Shown here one piece after another: positions 26,874 to 41,641 of a stretch of DNA of 55,000 bases; the stretch's first letter is position 1; every line of letters starts with the position of its first letter. A model generated the notes under the pieces. It did not search any database and had not been told where the DNA came from. It was given only the letters and a program-made list of their open reading frames with translations. Origin of the DNA: Chrysomallon squamiferum (lineage: Eukaryota > Mollusca > Gastropoda > Neomphalida > Peltospiridae); NCBI GenBank assembly GCA_012295275.1, contig CM022666.1, positions 1,412,501 to 1,467,500 on the forward strand. The letters run 5' to 3'. Position numbers and translations under genes: made by a program.

Positions 26874-29800
26874 CAGGCTAACAAGAAAAATCTTTTCTAT
26901 ACTTTCTTAAACCACAGATATTATTATATTACTCTAACTAGTTATTACAAACCATCATCAGAGAGAGAGAGCTTACAGAAACCAAACTCACAAAAATTCC
27001 AGTCACTTGACCACCAACACAGGTTTTTTTTTTTTTTTTTTTTTGGGATGGAATTCATAACTCATGTTTTTCACATAATATTCAACACACTGCAGTACAG
27101 AAATCTAATACACTGTGTGTCTGAGCTGAAACAAAGATACTCTGCAGCAGGTTTACAGATCATAACTGATTTTCCTCTCACTTTTCACCAGACTGTCGCT
27201 GTTCTCAGGTTCTGGGCTTGCAGGGCGTTGTTGGATGAAAGCCACAGTCCCCTGCCAACCATTTTATAATGAGGTGCGAATGATACTCAGGCGAGAGTTA
27301 ATAGCATTAGCTGTGCCTGGTGCATTTACCAGCTATTGTTTATGTAGCTGTAGAGCCACGGTTACACTTGTCAAACAATTTGCATTATGAAAACAGCAGT
27401 TGTTTCATGGGTTTTACCTGTGTCTCTGTGTGTGTGTGTGTGTGTGTGTATGTGTGTGTGTGTGTGTGAACCTCTGGGGTTTTTTGGTACGTTTTGGAAC
27501 ACGGTAAGAGTGAAATCACTCAAACGTAACAGATGTGATATTCAATTGTGTGATTGGTTTTGCAGATGATGTATTATGTAGATAGTGCGTGTGTTAAAAC
27601 AAAATGCCGATAAGGATAGTGAGATATATTATCATTATCATTAACAAGTAACATTTTTTTCTTCTTTTATACTGATTTTATCTAATTTTATACATTTTTT
27701 TTTATATATTGGAAACTTTTATTGCCAGAGCATTTTGTATTTCTGTGTAAAGAAATGAGATACATGTGTTTTGAAAAGCTAGCAAGGAAGTGACTATAAT
27801 AAAACTGATTCTTTATCATTGAAAAAAGCCAAATATTTAGACTGAATTTATGACGTTTATGAAGAAATTAGCTCTTTATACGTTCTTTATACAGCAATGA
27901 ACTCATTATTAAGAGATAAAAAAATTTTTACAACAAAATTAATCGTGCGTAATAAAATTGATTCTTTATGGTTATATACATGTTTTTTCGATAACATAAA
28001 TTCTACTTGATGAAATTGGCTCTTTACAAAGAAATAAAAGATTTTATAACGATATTGATTCCTCGAAATGAAATTGATCTTTTTTTTTTGTGTCTAAATT
28101 CATTATTAGTGATGAAATTGGCTTTTTATGGTCCATTATTTTATGAGAAGCACACCTAACATATTATTACAACCATAAAGATACCATTAACACTGGTTTC
28201 AATTGCCGTCCACAACAACAAAAATATCCCTAGCAAAATTTCAGTGACTCTTTGCTTCCTATGAAATTGCTTAACTGGCCTCCTGCCATTTGTTTCCAAC
28301 ACTTTGGGCCCACTTGGCAAATTGTTCATTAGCAAGCAGACAAGATGGTTTTTGTCAAGAATCATATTACTGGTGTGAGTTTCTAAAAATGTATTGGGTA
28401 TATTGTTCCTTGGTCTAGAATATCAGGTCTGATAAATACTTGTCTAGTTCCATTACTCCTGAAATTGCTTGAAAATCTGATAACACTTCAAAGATGAATC
28501 CATTATGGCATTAAGCCTTTTTTTTATCTTTTCTTTTCTTTCTTTTTTTTCAGTTTGTTTGTTTTTTTGTGTGTTTTTTTTTTGTTTTTTTTCTCTGTGA
28601 AAGCAGAACAGCATTGTTAGGAGAAATGAAGAAAAACAACAACAACAACAAAAAAAAAACCCATAAAACTTTTAATGGAAAGTAAACAAAGCCTCTCTCA
28701 ACAATTTAAAAAGTTAATGAAGAAAACAAAATTTTTAAAGTATTTGTGTTTCCTAAAAAACAGAATGAAAAATTTATTTGATTTGTTAAATGATCATATA
28801 CTTGAGTCAGGGTAATTCTGAATATGTTTCTTACATGAGAAGTGTTCTAGTTTACTGGTCAAGACAAAAATAACTGGCAGATGAACCAATCAAAAATATA
28901 CATTCTCTTTTATTGGGTTTTTTTTTTTTTTTTTTTGTGCGGTGGTTCGAGAAAGCAGAAATGACTGCTTTTTCTCTAGAACAGTGAATGAATGGTCTGG
29001 AGTAACAAAAAAAATTGTTTATTGGTCAAAATCTATTTGCGGACCTGCTATATTTTATTTATCCTAATAAACAATAGCGATGTAATTACAGATGCAGAAA
29101 GACCAATAACATCACCAAGATTTCAGTCTGGACAGAGCTAGAAAATTGTGGAGCATAATCTCATGAATCTTTTAGTTTAATCTTCTTTATTCAATTATTA
29201 TTATTTTATATTTATTTTTTTTATTATTTTTTTTATTCAGATGTGATATATATTTCTTCAACATAACTCAAATGTGACACAAAGAATTTCCAGATAAACC
29301 TGAATTACAAAGTATAATCAGAAATGCAAAAATTACTTAAACCGATTTTTCTGAAAATCCAAATAATGTGAGATCTGAGACAAATGTGGTTCTTCTAAAA
29401 TCTTTTTACTGAATTTTCTTTTTTTTTTTTTTTTAAATAACTTTTAAAACTGAGTTTCAAAACTAAATTTAAAAATTTTAAAAAAATTAAAATAATGTGG
29501 AGAAAAAAAAACAACAACCAAAAACTGAAGACCGAAACTTGGGAAAGAATGCTGCGAATGAGTTGGAAAGTTGAATGAGTTTGACAGGTGTGAAATAGAG
29601 AAATACGAGTATGGAAATACAACATTATAAATGTGTGATTCCATCAACACTGGGTCTGGTTGACACAGTTACTTCTCCTGTTCTGCTCTCAGTAAGAGAA
29701 AACCAAACAAAAACAAACAGATACTGCCATTCCTGTCTGCTGTTGCTAAGTAACACCTACTTCCTGAACATCCATCCAGTTCTTCCTGTCACGATTTTCA

Positions 29801-30863
29801 GCCTCTTTCTGAAAGCTTCCGTCATCACTGATGAAGCAAGATGGCTGACATTTTACTTCTGCAGACAATGGTTTTCTTTAGTGCTACCCCCACCAAAAAA
29901 AAAAAAAAAAAGAAAAGAAATTAATCTTTGTCTTATTTTGAGTTTTTTGGTAGCTCATTTGGGATTAACAAAAATACACTGATTTAAATTATGGTTCTAT
30001 ATTTTTTTCCCATTCTAACCAGTTGATGAAAATTAAAAATTTATGTTGTTTTTTTATTTGTTTTTTGAGCTGTTTGTGTCACCAGAGCCAATGGGTTTCA
30101 TGTCAGTTGACCTGACTGAGGTACATCATCTTACATCATGCAGCCATCACAGATTGTTATGCTCTTGGCCATATTACCATGTTCAACCATTTCTTCATTT
30201 CCAAAAGAACCCTTCAGAACTTCTCTGGAAAATTGCATCTTGTATCAGTTTATGATATTGCACTTTCCTAATTTGTCTCACTAACCTAATTTCCAATTCC
30301 AGATTCAGTCTTTTTGATACCTGCAGAAAGTAATTCATGTCTAGTCACTTTGCATTGGCTTAACTTATTTAGTTGCTCTGATAGAATTATCTTACACACA
30401 GTCTGCCTGTTTCTCCTGTTGAAGTAATATGTAATGACTTCTCTTTTATTTTTATCTTTTTTTTTTAAATTGTGACTTTGATATTGAAGCTAGTTTTTTG
30501 GAGTACAGCCAAAACGTACCAAATTTAAAAACATTATTGCATGCCAAGCTTCATGTGTTGGAACAAACAACAAGAAAAAAAGAGAAAGAAAAAAAGAAGA
30601 TGAAAGAACAATTTTGTATTGCAACTAAAGTAATTATTTAAATGAGAAACGTCTAAATACACTCTCACAAGCAATCAAACATGCCATGCACTGCCACACA
30701 TTTATTTTTATATATATAAAGAAATAATAATAATAATAATAATAATAATCAAAAATGATTTTATATCGAAACTAAAGTCATTTGTAAAAAATGAGAAATA
30801 GCCAAGCATGATAAAACATAAAAATCATTTGGAAAACTGCCTTTGCCTTCCCATGCATATTGA

Positions 30864-30894
<31 letters not shown>

Positions 30895-31384
30895 ATTTTT
30901 TTATCATTAATAAAAATCCATTTATTTTTTTTTCTTTAACAAATAAAAAATATTTTCCTCTCAAACCAGAAAAAAAAAAAAAAAAAAAAAAAAAAAATTA
31001 AATTTTTTTTTTTCATTGAATTACTTGTTTGATAAATATGATTGCCAAGTGTCCATTTAAGACATTTCCGACACTGTCAGTTACAACAATGAGCAGTGAG
31101 TTACTCAGACAAATTACACTGAGTCTGTTCTTCTTCATAATCATTGGTTTGAGCTAATTCTGTCTGTGTTGTGAAGAAGACAGCAGAGGGCCATACTACC
31201 CTGCCTTTCGCTGTTTGAGAATGAAGAGTTTCTGAGACGTTGAATTAGTTGTTCAACAGATAATTACATTCTTTCATGCCTCAGGATTTGAAACAAAAAA
31301 GCCAGAAAAAGTTAATCACTGAACTCATTTCCTAACAATTGGAAGAAATTCACTTTTCATTTGAAGATCAATTTATTGCACTTT

Positions 31385-31421
<37 letters not shown>

Positions 31422-31432
31422 GTATTTTATTT

Positions 31433-31463
<31 letters not shown>

Positions 31464-33019
31464 TATATAGATTATTATTATTATTATTATTTTAAATGTG
31501 TTTTGTTTTAATTTATTATTGGACTTAAATTTCTATTTGTTTGTTTTTGTTGCAGTTTTTTAATTGTTTATGTTTTGCTTTCATTTTCCTTTTTGACTTA
31601 GAAATATTTTTCTTAAATTTCCGCATTGAATTCTTAAACTGTTAACAAAAATTATAAGAAAACATTTTTGTTTTCTGTTGTTGTTTTTTTGGTTGTTTTT
31701 TTCTGTTGTAATTTCTCATTTTGTTTTTGAAATTATTTTACTTTTCAAGGTTTTTTTTTTAAATGAATTTTCAAACAATTTTTGTTTGTTATTTTAAATT
31801 ATTTTTTTTAGTTTTCAATTCAGATTAGTTTGTATTACTGGACTGGAAATCACGTGGAAAAAACAACAAAAAAAACCCCCAAACACCTAAATTATTTTTG
31901 TTGTTCTTCTGTCAGAATAAGACTTATTGTCTTAGTTTGAAAATTAGTGGAAAAGAAGAGAGAGAGAGAAAAAAAAATTCTTACAGACTTCTACCACATT
32001 TTATGTGTGTTTTTTTTTGTTGTTTCTTTTTCTCAGGATTTCTTTCAAGAGAAGTGTTTGGAAGTAATTATTTGTGAAAGGCAACATCATTTGATTCACT
32101 TGTAAAGTATATTTTACCACCATCATGCTGTTACATCAAAAGTACAAAGAGAAAGAAAAAAAAAAAAAAAAAAAAAAAAATTCCCCCAGCAACATGATTT
32201 TCTTGCCAACATGACGGTTTTTGAGAAAACCAAAAAAATGTGCAGATGTTTTGTTTTGTTTTGCAAAAACATACATACCTAACTCTTTTCATTGCAGTTA
32301 TTTGACTAGAAACTGTATGTCAATGATTTGTTTATTTAAGATCTAAAAAAGTAAATAATAAAAAACCCATAAAAAAATGGGAAGTGTTTCTTTAAAAGAA
32401 TTTTCAAGTAAATTAAAATAACATAAATTTCTTTTCATGCAGTTAGATTATAAATCCCACACACATTCACCATGCCAAAGAAAAAAAAAAGATAAATAAA
32501 TAAAAAAAAAAAAAACCCACAGACATCCTTTGACAAATTAATGATCAATTGAATTCTATTGTTGGTTATATTATTTTAGTTAATTAATTTTCACACATCT
32601 GTTCAAACCAGAAAAAGGTTTATAGTCCATTAGCAGAGATATGCAAGGCAGATTTTATTATTATTATTATTATTTTTTAAATTAATGCTTTAAATTGCTT
32701 TGTCTTTTGGCTTTTAACTCATAATTAAGAAAAAAACTATATAATTAATTAATTCCAAAAAAATATCTTAGTAATTAAAAAATTTTTGATTATTAAAGTA
32801 ATATTCTTATTTTATCTTCACTTTTTCTTTCTTTTTCTCTCATTTACAAAATAAAGTAAAAAATGAATAACAGTCTTAATCATTGTTATTTTTAGTTTTA
32901 CTCAAAAATTCCAACATCATATTTACTCATCTTCATCTCTGCTTTCATTATGAAACCCTAATCATGACAATTATTTGTGTATGTGTGTATATATAATGCT
33001 TAAAGGTATTTAATAATAA

Positions 33020-33077
<58 letters not shown>

Positions 33078-34637
33078 CAACATACACACACAGTTCTTTC
33101 TATATAGGTATGTGTGTATGTTCATAAGTTTGTAAACATATATGTATCCAATATATGTATATTCTGTATGCATGCAATTATGTATATAATGTGTGTAATG
33201 TATGTATGTTTGTATATTTGTATGTCTGTCCATATATACATACACATGTATTGCCAGCATGTATATAATACGTGACATTCAAATGGAGAAACATTCAAAT
33301 TCTTAGTCGTTACTGAACTGTGGGTGTGACTGTCGGGAAAAACGTCCCTACACAATTACATCAGCAGCTTTTATCACAGCGCAGACTGATTTCTCTCCTG
33401 ACAGCAAACTGACACCACCAGTCCATTCTGACTATTGTGTCTGTTGTCAGAATGGATCTTTTCTCTGTGAAAGCAAGTCATAATTATCTCCTTGTCCAGA
33501 CTGGGTGAAACATCCACCAACCCAAAACAGTTTTTTTGTACTGCTGGCTTGCCAAGGAACACTGCTTCACAGTTCCCAGTGCATCAGAAAGGTTTCTGAT
33601 ACCTCTGCTGAAAGCCGCCAATAAAAGCCTACGCTGAAAGATTGCATGTTGCTGCTCTGGCTAAATAGATGACTTGTTGACAGAGTGGACATATATGTCT
33701 ACCAAGAACACCATCAAGCAGATAATTTGCACCTTGTTTTTCTAGTGTTAAATTGCAAGATAGCAAGCATGCTTCTTTTTCTAATACAGCAAACAAAATT
33801 CTTCCGAAACACAGCAAGGATAATTATTTTTGCAACTAGGTTTTTATAATAATAATGGCAGACATGTTCTTCTGCAATACAGCAAACAATTATTATATTG
33901 CAGTTGAGTTTTATATATACAGGCCTGTATGTAAAGAAAAATTGTTATTTTGTAAGAATAACAATAAATTTATTTTTTGATTTTTTAATTTTTTTTGGTG
34001 AAATTTCCTTTTATTTAAATGCAACCATATTTCATGCCATAAGTTTCAAATTCACTTTAAAAAATAAAAAAATAAATAAGAAGATAAATAAACAAAAAGA
34101 AAAACTGCGAAATGTCTTTAATAAAAAAGTCATATTGCTTTCAAATTAAATGATAAGGTATTAAGTGGACCATCAGATAATATTATTAAATTTATTACTT
34201 GTCGTAAATCTTAATGCATTAGAATTCCAAGTGATCTTCTTTCTGCTGATAACTTGCACTCATCTTAGAAATGTGACAAGCTTACAGATAATTCTGTGTA
34301 AAAGTATGAGATTGCAAAGAAGAAATAGCATCTATGTATATGACTGAAACTAAACAAAAGATAGTGTCAGAGCATTTCGAAAAGGAAAAAAGAAAGATTA
34401 AAAATGAATCTTAATTTAGCTAAAATGTTGAAGAATTGTATACACTGATTTTTAAAACATTTTTATTTATTTCTTTCTTTTTTCTTCTTTTTCTTTTTAT
34501 TATTATTATTATTATTAATTTTTTTTGAGACTTTAATTTATACAGAAGTTGTGTTTAATTAGTTCATTTTTGTTACTACTGTGAATATGTGAGTGAATGT
34601 GTATGTTTGTTAGTGTAAGTTTCAGTATGTGTGTGTA

Positions 34638-34692
<55 letters not shown>

Positions 34693-35657
34693 TTTGTCCA
34701 TGTATCAGCATGCAAAAATTCACAATGCAAAGAAGCAATTTATTTGACAGCATCACAAGACTATGATCAGCTTTTGTACACATCTTAAATGTGCCATCTC
34801 TTTAACTGAGGGATAAATTTCAACAAATCTCACTTATTTCATTATCAACTTTCTCCTTCCTTTTTTCTCTTTTTCTAACAAATATCCTCTTTTTTTCTTT
34901 CTACTGTCAGGTTGGATTTTTTTTGTTTCTGTACAGTCATTCAGTGCTGTCAAACCATGGCTCTATCAGTTAAACTGGACAACACAATGACCACAGTGTT
35001 TTTTCACATTCTCATTCCAGTGTAATGTCTCGTTCAATCAAGCAATTTGTGCTTCAAGTTGATTTAGTTGTCAGTGCTCATGATTGCAAATCAGTTTGAA
35101 TTTTTTTTTTTTTTTTTTTTTTTCTTTTTTCCCCCTTTTTCTTTATGTTTCTTCCATTCTGTTTCTCATTTAAAAGGTGTTTAAAATTCGTAATTTGCTG
35201 TCTAGCGACTGCAAATACCACGATTCTTCTTCTCATTTCAGTCGTGTGTCTGTGGGCATAGTTAGAATGGTTGATTGTCTCTTGATAATATTAATGGTTG
35301 AGAAAACATGAGGAGGGAGAAAGAGAGATAGATAGATAGAGGAGCTGAAAAGGGTAGGGGGAAAGGAGGATAAACTGACAAAAGGAAACAAAGGAGGTGC
35401 TGAAATAGGGGAAAGAGAGGTTTTTTTTTTTTTAATACCTCCTAGTTTGTTGATCTTTCATTTCTTTAAAGTTTTTTCTTTCTCTCTCTCTCTACTCTCT
35501 CTCTCTCTCTCTCTCATTTTTCTTTCTCTTTGTCTCCATCTCACTTCCACTGTTTTAATCTTTATTCCTTTCTCACTTTCTTCCTCTCTCTCATATTTTC
35601 TGTTTCTTTTTTCTTTCTTTCCCTTTATCTGTCATACTCTCTCATACTTTTAATTTA

Positions 35658-35749
<92 letters not shown>

Positions 35750-36820
35750 CTCTTTCTCTCTCTCTCTCTCACACACATATATATACCTATATCAATAATA
35801 TTTATACAAAATCTCAAATCAGTTCTGTACTACAAGAAACTTTAATTTCTTCTTTTCTTTTCTTAAAATCTCAATCTACTATGCTTGCAATAAAACCTCT
35901 TTTGTCAGACAACATAGCACAAATAGCCAAGTTAAACAAATTTAAAGTTAAACGTTTTATAATTTTGATTAATGACTAACATGTTCAAACTGACGTGGCA
36001 GGTGTTGGTTGGGGGGGGGGGGGGATCCAGTGGGGAGCGAAGCTGGCTCAAAATGGTGGCAAACACTGAGAACTTCAATCAACTAAATGCTGCTATCCAA
36101 ACAGCTTATCCTTCTTTAATTGTTATTGAAAGAACAAACACAGATGTTAAGTACAATTGCTTTTAAAAGAAAAAAAAAATATATATATAAAAAAAAACAC
36201 ACCAAAACAAACAAAAAAAAAATCATCAAAGAAAACATTTTTTTTTTTTTAGTTCAAATCCAACAGTTGCTAAATAATTGATTATATTCTAAGCAGGTTT
36301 TTTTTTATTTTTTTTTTTTTTTTTTTTTTTTTAATCTTTTTTTTCTCCAAAATATACATTAAGCTGAATGAGAAAACATTTAAAACAAAGGTTTTTAAGT
36401 TAAAGAAGAAAGCGCAAACAAATTCTATTACAGTAATCTAAAATAACAAATTAATGGAAGGAAAAATAAACCAACAAAAACAAGAGAAGCTAGTTTAAAA
36501 TACATTTTTGAAATCAAGATAATTGATTTCAGACAAAAATAAAATTCCTTTGAGGCTGTTCTTTTCTGATTACCTGAAGTTAATGAGTTTGTAAATGTTG
36601 TATTTACCTTCAATTTTAAAACTGCCACTCATTCATTTCCAGATTAAATAGCAAAGAAAATTGACTTTTCCCAGTAATGATAATTTCATTATTCTTCTAG
36701 TTCAATTGCAATTAGGTTCAAGTATTGTACTGCGAGCGTTTTGCATGCAGTTTTCACTTGTTCAACCCAGAAATCAATGTCTTCTGAGTTAGAATGAGTT
36801 ATTCCTATAGCAGAGATTAA

Positions 36821-36877
<57 letters not shown>

Positions 36878-39800
36878 CAAAATGAATATATAAAATAAGT
36901 AGTAGTAATAGTAATAATGATAATAATTATAACATTAGTGGTAGCAGTAGATAATAATGATGATATAGTTGTAATGATGATGATGATAATAATAATAATA
37001 ATAATAATGACAGTAGTAGTAGTCGTAGTGATAATGATAATAGTAATAATAATAAAGATAGTAGTAGTAGTAAAAAATATAATGATAGTAGTAATAGTAA
37101 TAATAACAAGGATAGTAATAGCATTAATAATGATAGTAGTAGTAGTAATAATAAAGATAATAGTAGTAGTAGTAATAAAGATAATAGTAGTAGTAGTAGT
37201 GGTAATAAGAAATAAAAAATAACAAATAATAATAATCATCATTATCATCATCATCATCATCATCATCAGAATTTATCCCTCATCTCTCTGATCCCTTAGA
37301 ACTGTCTTCTAACCACTGTTCCAAAAAAATAAAATAAAATAAAATAAAATAAAATAAAATAAAGTAATAAAAAAAATAAAAAAAAGCTTTACCTGTTCAA
37401 AATGCCATGAAATGCTACAACTTAACATCAGTCAAACTCACTTGGAGCCACACATTTAGTTTTATTTTATTATCAGCCATAAATACCATGGAATAAATTA
37501 ACCCACACAGTTTTAAATGGCAAGTTATTTATTTATTTATTTATTATTATTTTATTATTATTATTTTTTTTTTGTTTAATGAAAAACAGACGTACATCTT
37601 TTGACAGTTCTGTGCATTAGTTGTGAAAATAATTAACCAAACGTGTCCAGAACGCTGGCAATCGATGTAAAACGAGTTAGCTGATTATCTGCGTCAGGGG
37701 GGAACAGGAATCCTCGCAGTGCTTCTGGTAGCCGAGCTGCTGGAGAACGTGAATGTCACCTTGGTGCTGTTTTATTAAGTTACACATACTGGGCAAGTGT
37801 ATGTATGTATGTATTATTAATACGTGCACACACGTTCAGCCAAGGGTTTTAACTGTAGATGTTGTGTGGGGGGGGTGTTGTCTGGACATCTTTAGTTAAT
37901 ATTTGAAAATGATATTTGTATGGGTTTTTGTTATTTTTGTTTTATTTAATAGTTATTTAATTCTTTCTTCTTCTTCTTCTTCTTCTTCTTCTCCTCCTTC
38001 TTCTTCTTCTTCTTCTCCTTCTTCTTCTTCTTCTTCTTTTCCTACTTGTTCTTCTTCTTTTTCTTCTTTCTTTTCTTCTTCTTCTTGTTCTTCTTTTTCT
38101 TTTCTTCTTCTTCATCATCTTCTTCTTCTTCTTTTCCTTCTTCTTCTTCTTCTTCTTCTTTTTCTTCTTCATCATTAAGGTTATTATATCTTACTTACTT
38201 CCAGCAACAAGCCATGTATGGAATCCTTTTCTGTTTTCTAAAATGTACACGTCATTGTTGTTGTTGTTGTTTGTTTATTTACCTGCACAGAGATTTAAAA
38301 AATTTAATTTAATTGTGCTGGTAACAGTATGTTCTGTTGACCAAATATGTAAAAGAAAGAAAAAAGAAACAAAATTCTCAATTCTTTAATGGCTGCAGAA
38401 ATGTTGATATAAAATACAAAACATTAATAACAGTAAATCATGGTATTAGAGAAAAAAATAACTGTTACATTAATAGAAACTGTACTGGCCTTAAATATTT
38501 TTCTGTATAATATATAAATACCTAGTGTTACTGCATGAATCCCCCAGCAAAAAAAACACAAAAAACATGCTAATGTGCAAAAGTTTTGATTTTACATTTT
38601 ATATATAAAAACAAATAATTTCTGATTGTAAAAAAAAAAAAAATAAAATAAAAAATTCATATCAATCAACACTTTGGGAATTCCCTAGCAACACAGGCCA
38701 GTTAGTGCCATTGTTTTAGCTAAAGTTGATTTGATACCCAAATCAAAATCGATGAGATAACTAATGTTTTAGACAGGTTTGACTAAAATCCTTTTGAGAA
38801 AGTTTAGAGAAGAGTGAAGTGAAGTAACTGAGAGACAGAAAACTGAAAGATTTGGACATTTCATGGGGCAGTAACTCAAAATGGCTGCTTTTGTCTTTGA
38901 CTAGGTTTTCCTGTGCTTTATCACAAATGTTCTTCAGATGCAGGCAATTAGATTTGAAACTGAAAATTCAGGCAAAGTCAGCCTGCCTTCATGCAAAATT
39001 TAGTTGCCTTATCATGTTAATGCAGTTAACATTTCGTTGGAGCTCTTTTTAATATAATATGATCCCTTTTCATCCAATTTTCAATGGCTGAGCCATTACA
39101 TTCGTGAAAGATGTTGATATGACATTTGAATTTAAACATCCAGCACTTAGTAACACACTCTCGGTACAGCTAATTTCTTGTTGCCATGGAGAGATAGTTT
39201 GTTTTGGTTCGATCCCAAGAGACAGGACAGCATGTACCATTCCCTTTGATATTGGAGTCATGGGATGCTGGTTGTGTGTTTATCTGTATGGTCTATGTAG
39301 AAAAATAAGCACATGTGAGCTCATTTGTTTGACAGGTTCAGAGTAACTTGACAGGATGTTTTGACACCGAAGGAACAGAATGTTTAGTTTCTGCCGTGAT
39401 AAACCTGATGGAGCATGGCCTTATGGGATATGGGAGCGTAACTTTGGGAGATAGGTTTTGGAAAATGCGAAAAACTGTTTATTTAAACGAATGAAATAAT
39501 TAGCAGTAAACCTGTGCGAAAGTGTAAATATGTAACTCATTTTTTAAGCTTTTTTGTTCCCAAGAATGAGGTTTTTTTTTTTCTTCTTCAGAATATGCAG
39601 AAGTGTACGAGTTTTAGCTATTTTTGCATGAATGTGTGTAGATATTAATTTGTATGTTTCTGTATCTTTATAACTCTGTGTGTGTATCTGTATATATATA
39701 TTGTAGTTATGTTTGTATTCGTAAATGTGTGACTGTGTGTGTGTGTGTATATGTGAGTGTGTGTGTGTGTATGTGTGTGTGTTTTTAAGGTGTACATAAA

Positions 39801-41230
39801 TTGGCTAATTATATGTTTGTGTTTCTCTGTGTAGGTATATATATTTGTATGATTAAGTGTGTGTGTGTGTGTGTATGTGTGTGTAGTTCTAAATATTTCT
39901 TACCCATGATTTCTTGTTTTTTGTCTCTGCAATTATGTGCAAATATCTGTATTTATTCATTTATTGTCTGTGTGTATCCATAGGCATGTCACTGTACATT
40001 TGTGTTTGTGACCATACATGTTTCATAATTATATACCCATGACCCATGTGTATCTACATAGTTGATTTAAATGTGAGCCTATGCTTAATTAATGGCTACA
40101 ATTCTTACTTTGATTTTATACCTTTAAACAACAGTCTTTTTTTTTTTTTTTTTTTCAAATCCCAGAATACAAAACTGGCAGTTGTTGTCATATATTATTT
40201 GAGTTACACACTTCTCTTTTGTTGTTTTCTTCTGTCTAAAATGAAAATGGTCTTTGATGAAATAGTCTTGATAAGGCTGAGTTAGACATCTTTGACGTGG
40301 TGATTGGTTCAAATGGGTTATTAAGTCACAGCGTTTGATCTCCGCTATTGTCCCTTGTCTACGGGGGAATGCAAATTAACTGCCGGTAAAGCAATATAAA
40401 GTTACCTTCTCAGTTTTGACTCCGTGTAGCATACTTGTACATGTGTTTTGCAGATGTGTGCACAGGAGAAAGTTAAAAAAAAAAAAAAAAAAAAAACAGA
40501 AAAAGAAAAAAAATATATAACGATAAAACAAATTAATATAATTTTTTTGAAGGTTTTTTGTAAATCAAATTTACTGTAAATACTTGGTGAAGGGGGTTTG
40601 TTTTATTTTTACAGTTTTAAAAAAAATTATTTTATATTGTAATTTGGGTTTTGAGGATGGTTTTTGGAGGTGGTTGGTAATTTAGAAAAAAGTTGAGGAA
40701 TAAAAATCACATTACTGCATAACAAATATGTTTCGTGTGTTAGTAATGAAACCAGCTGCTAGGAAGAGTTCATGCTTTGTTTCATTATTTCTGTGTATTA
40801 AAATTTAAACACAAAATAAACTTTCTTTTTTCTTTTATATCCATGTCTCTGTATTCACCTGTCTCTGTATTCACATGTCTCTGTATTCACCTGTCTCTGT
40901 ATTCACCTGTCTCTGTATTCACCTGTCTCTGTATTCACATGTCTCTGTATTCACCTGTCTCTGTATTCACATGTCTCTGTATTCACCTGTCTCTGTATTC
41001 ACATGTCTCTCTATTCACCTGTCTCTGTATTCACCTGTCTCTGTATTCACATGTGTCTGTATTCACCTGTCTCTGTATTCACCTGTCTCTGTATTCACCT
41101 GTCTGTATTCACCTGTCTCTGTATTCACCTGTCTGTATTCACCTGTCTCTGTATTCACATGTCTCTGTATTCACCTGTCTCTGTATTCACCTGTCTCTGT
41201 ATTCACCTGTCTCTCTTTTACCTTCTCCTT

Positions 41231-41261
<31 letters not shown>

Positions 41262-41431
41262 GCTTCACCACTGGATTTCTCTTCCTCTCACTGTCTATCT
41301 ATTGATCTATTCATTCTTACCTGCTGTTTTTCTTTCATTTTCTTTCTTTCTCTCTCTTTTCTCTTCTCTCTCTTACCTCCCTCCTCTCTTCCATTCTCAG
41401 TCTCTCTATCTTGCCATTTACCCATCAGTCT

Positions 41432-41505
<74 letters not shown>

Positions 41506-41609
41506 AAGTATATTTGCCTCTGTCTCATAATACATTAATTAATTTATAATGCACTGAAAACATAAAGTTTAAAATAAATTTTACATATTATTTTTATTCA
41601 TTCATTTAA

Positions 41610-41641
<32 letters not shown>

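Noticed and set aside
30043-30255. Open frame of 70 residues with ordinary composition
   Set aside because: Single short frame in intron sequence with no recognised domain or splice borders; lengths like this are expected by chance.
33000-33355. Minus-strand frames with poly-Tyr and Tyr/Ile/His-rich sequence
   Set aside because: They derive from the (AAT)n tract and nearby TATG/TGTA-rich sequence. No protein family is suggested.
36689-37266. Ile, Thr and Leu-rich open frames
   Set aside because: Artefacts of the AAT/AGT/GAT trinucleotide array on both strands.
39084-39240. Possible tRNA or SINE with a B-box-like GGTTCGATCCC near 39207
   Set aside because: The A-box-like sequence is more than 100 bases upstream, too far for a tRNA, and no cloverleaf can be drawn. 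The match is probably chance.
40777-41538. 253-residue open frame made of LYSPVSVFTCLCIH repeats
   Set aside because: It is the translation of a 16-bp minisatellite plus (TC)n. The same region is open in two frames with similar strings, as expected for a repeat.
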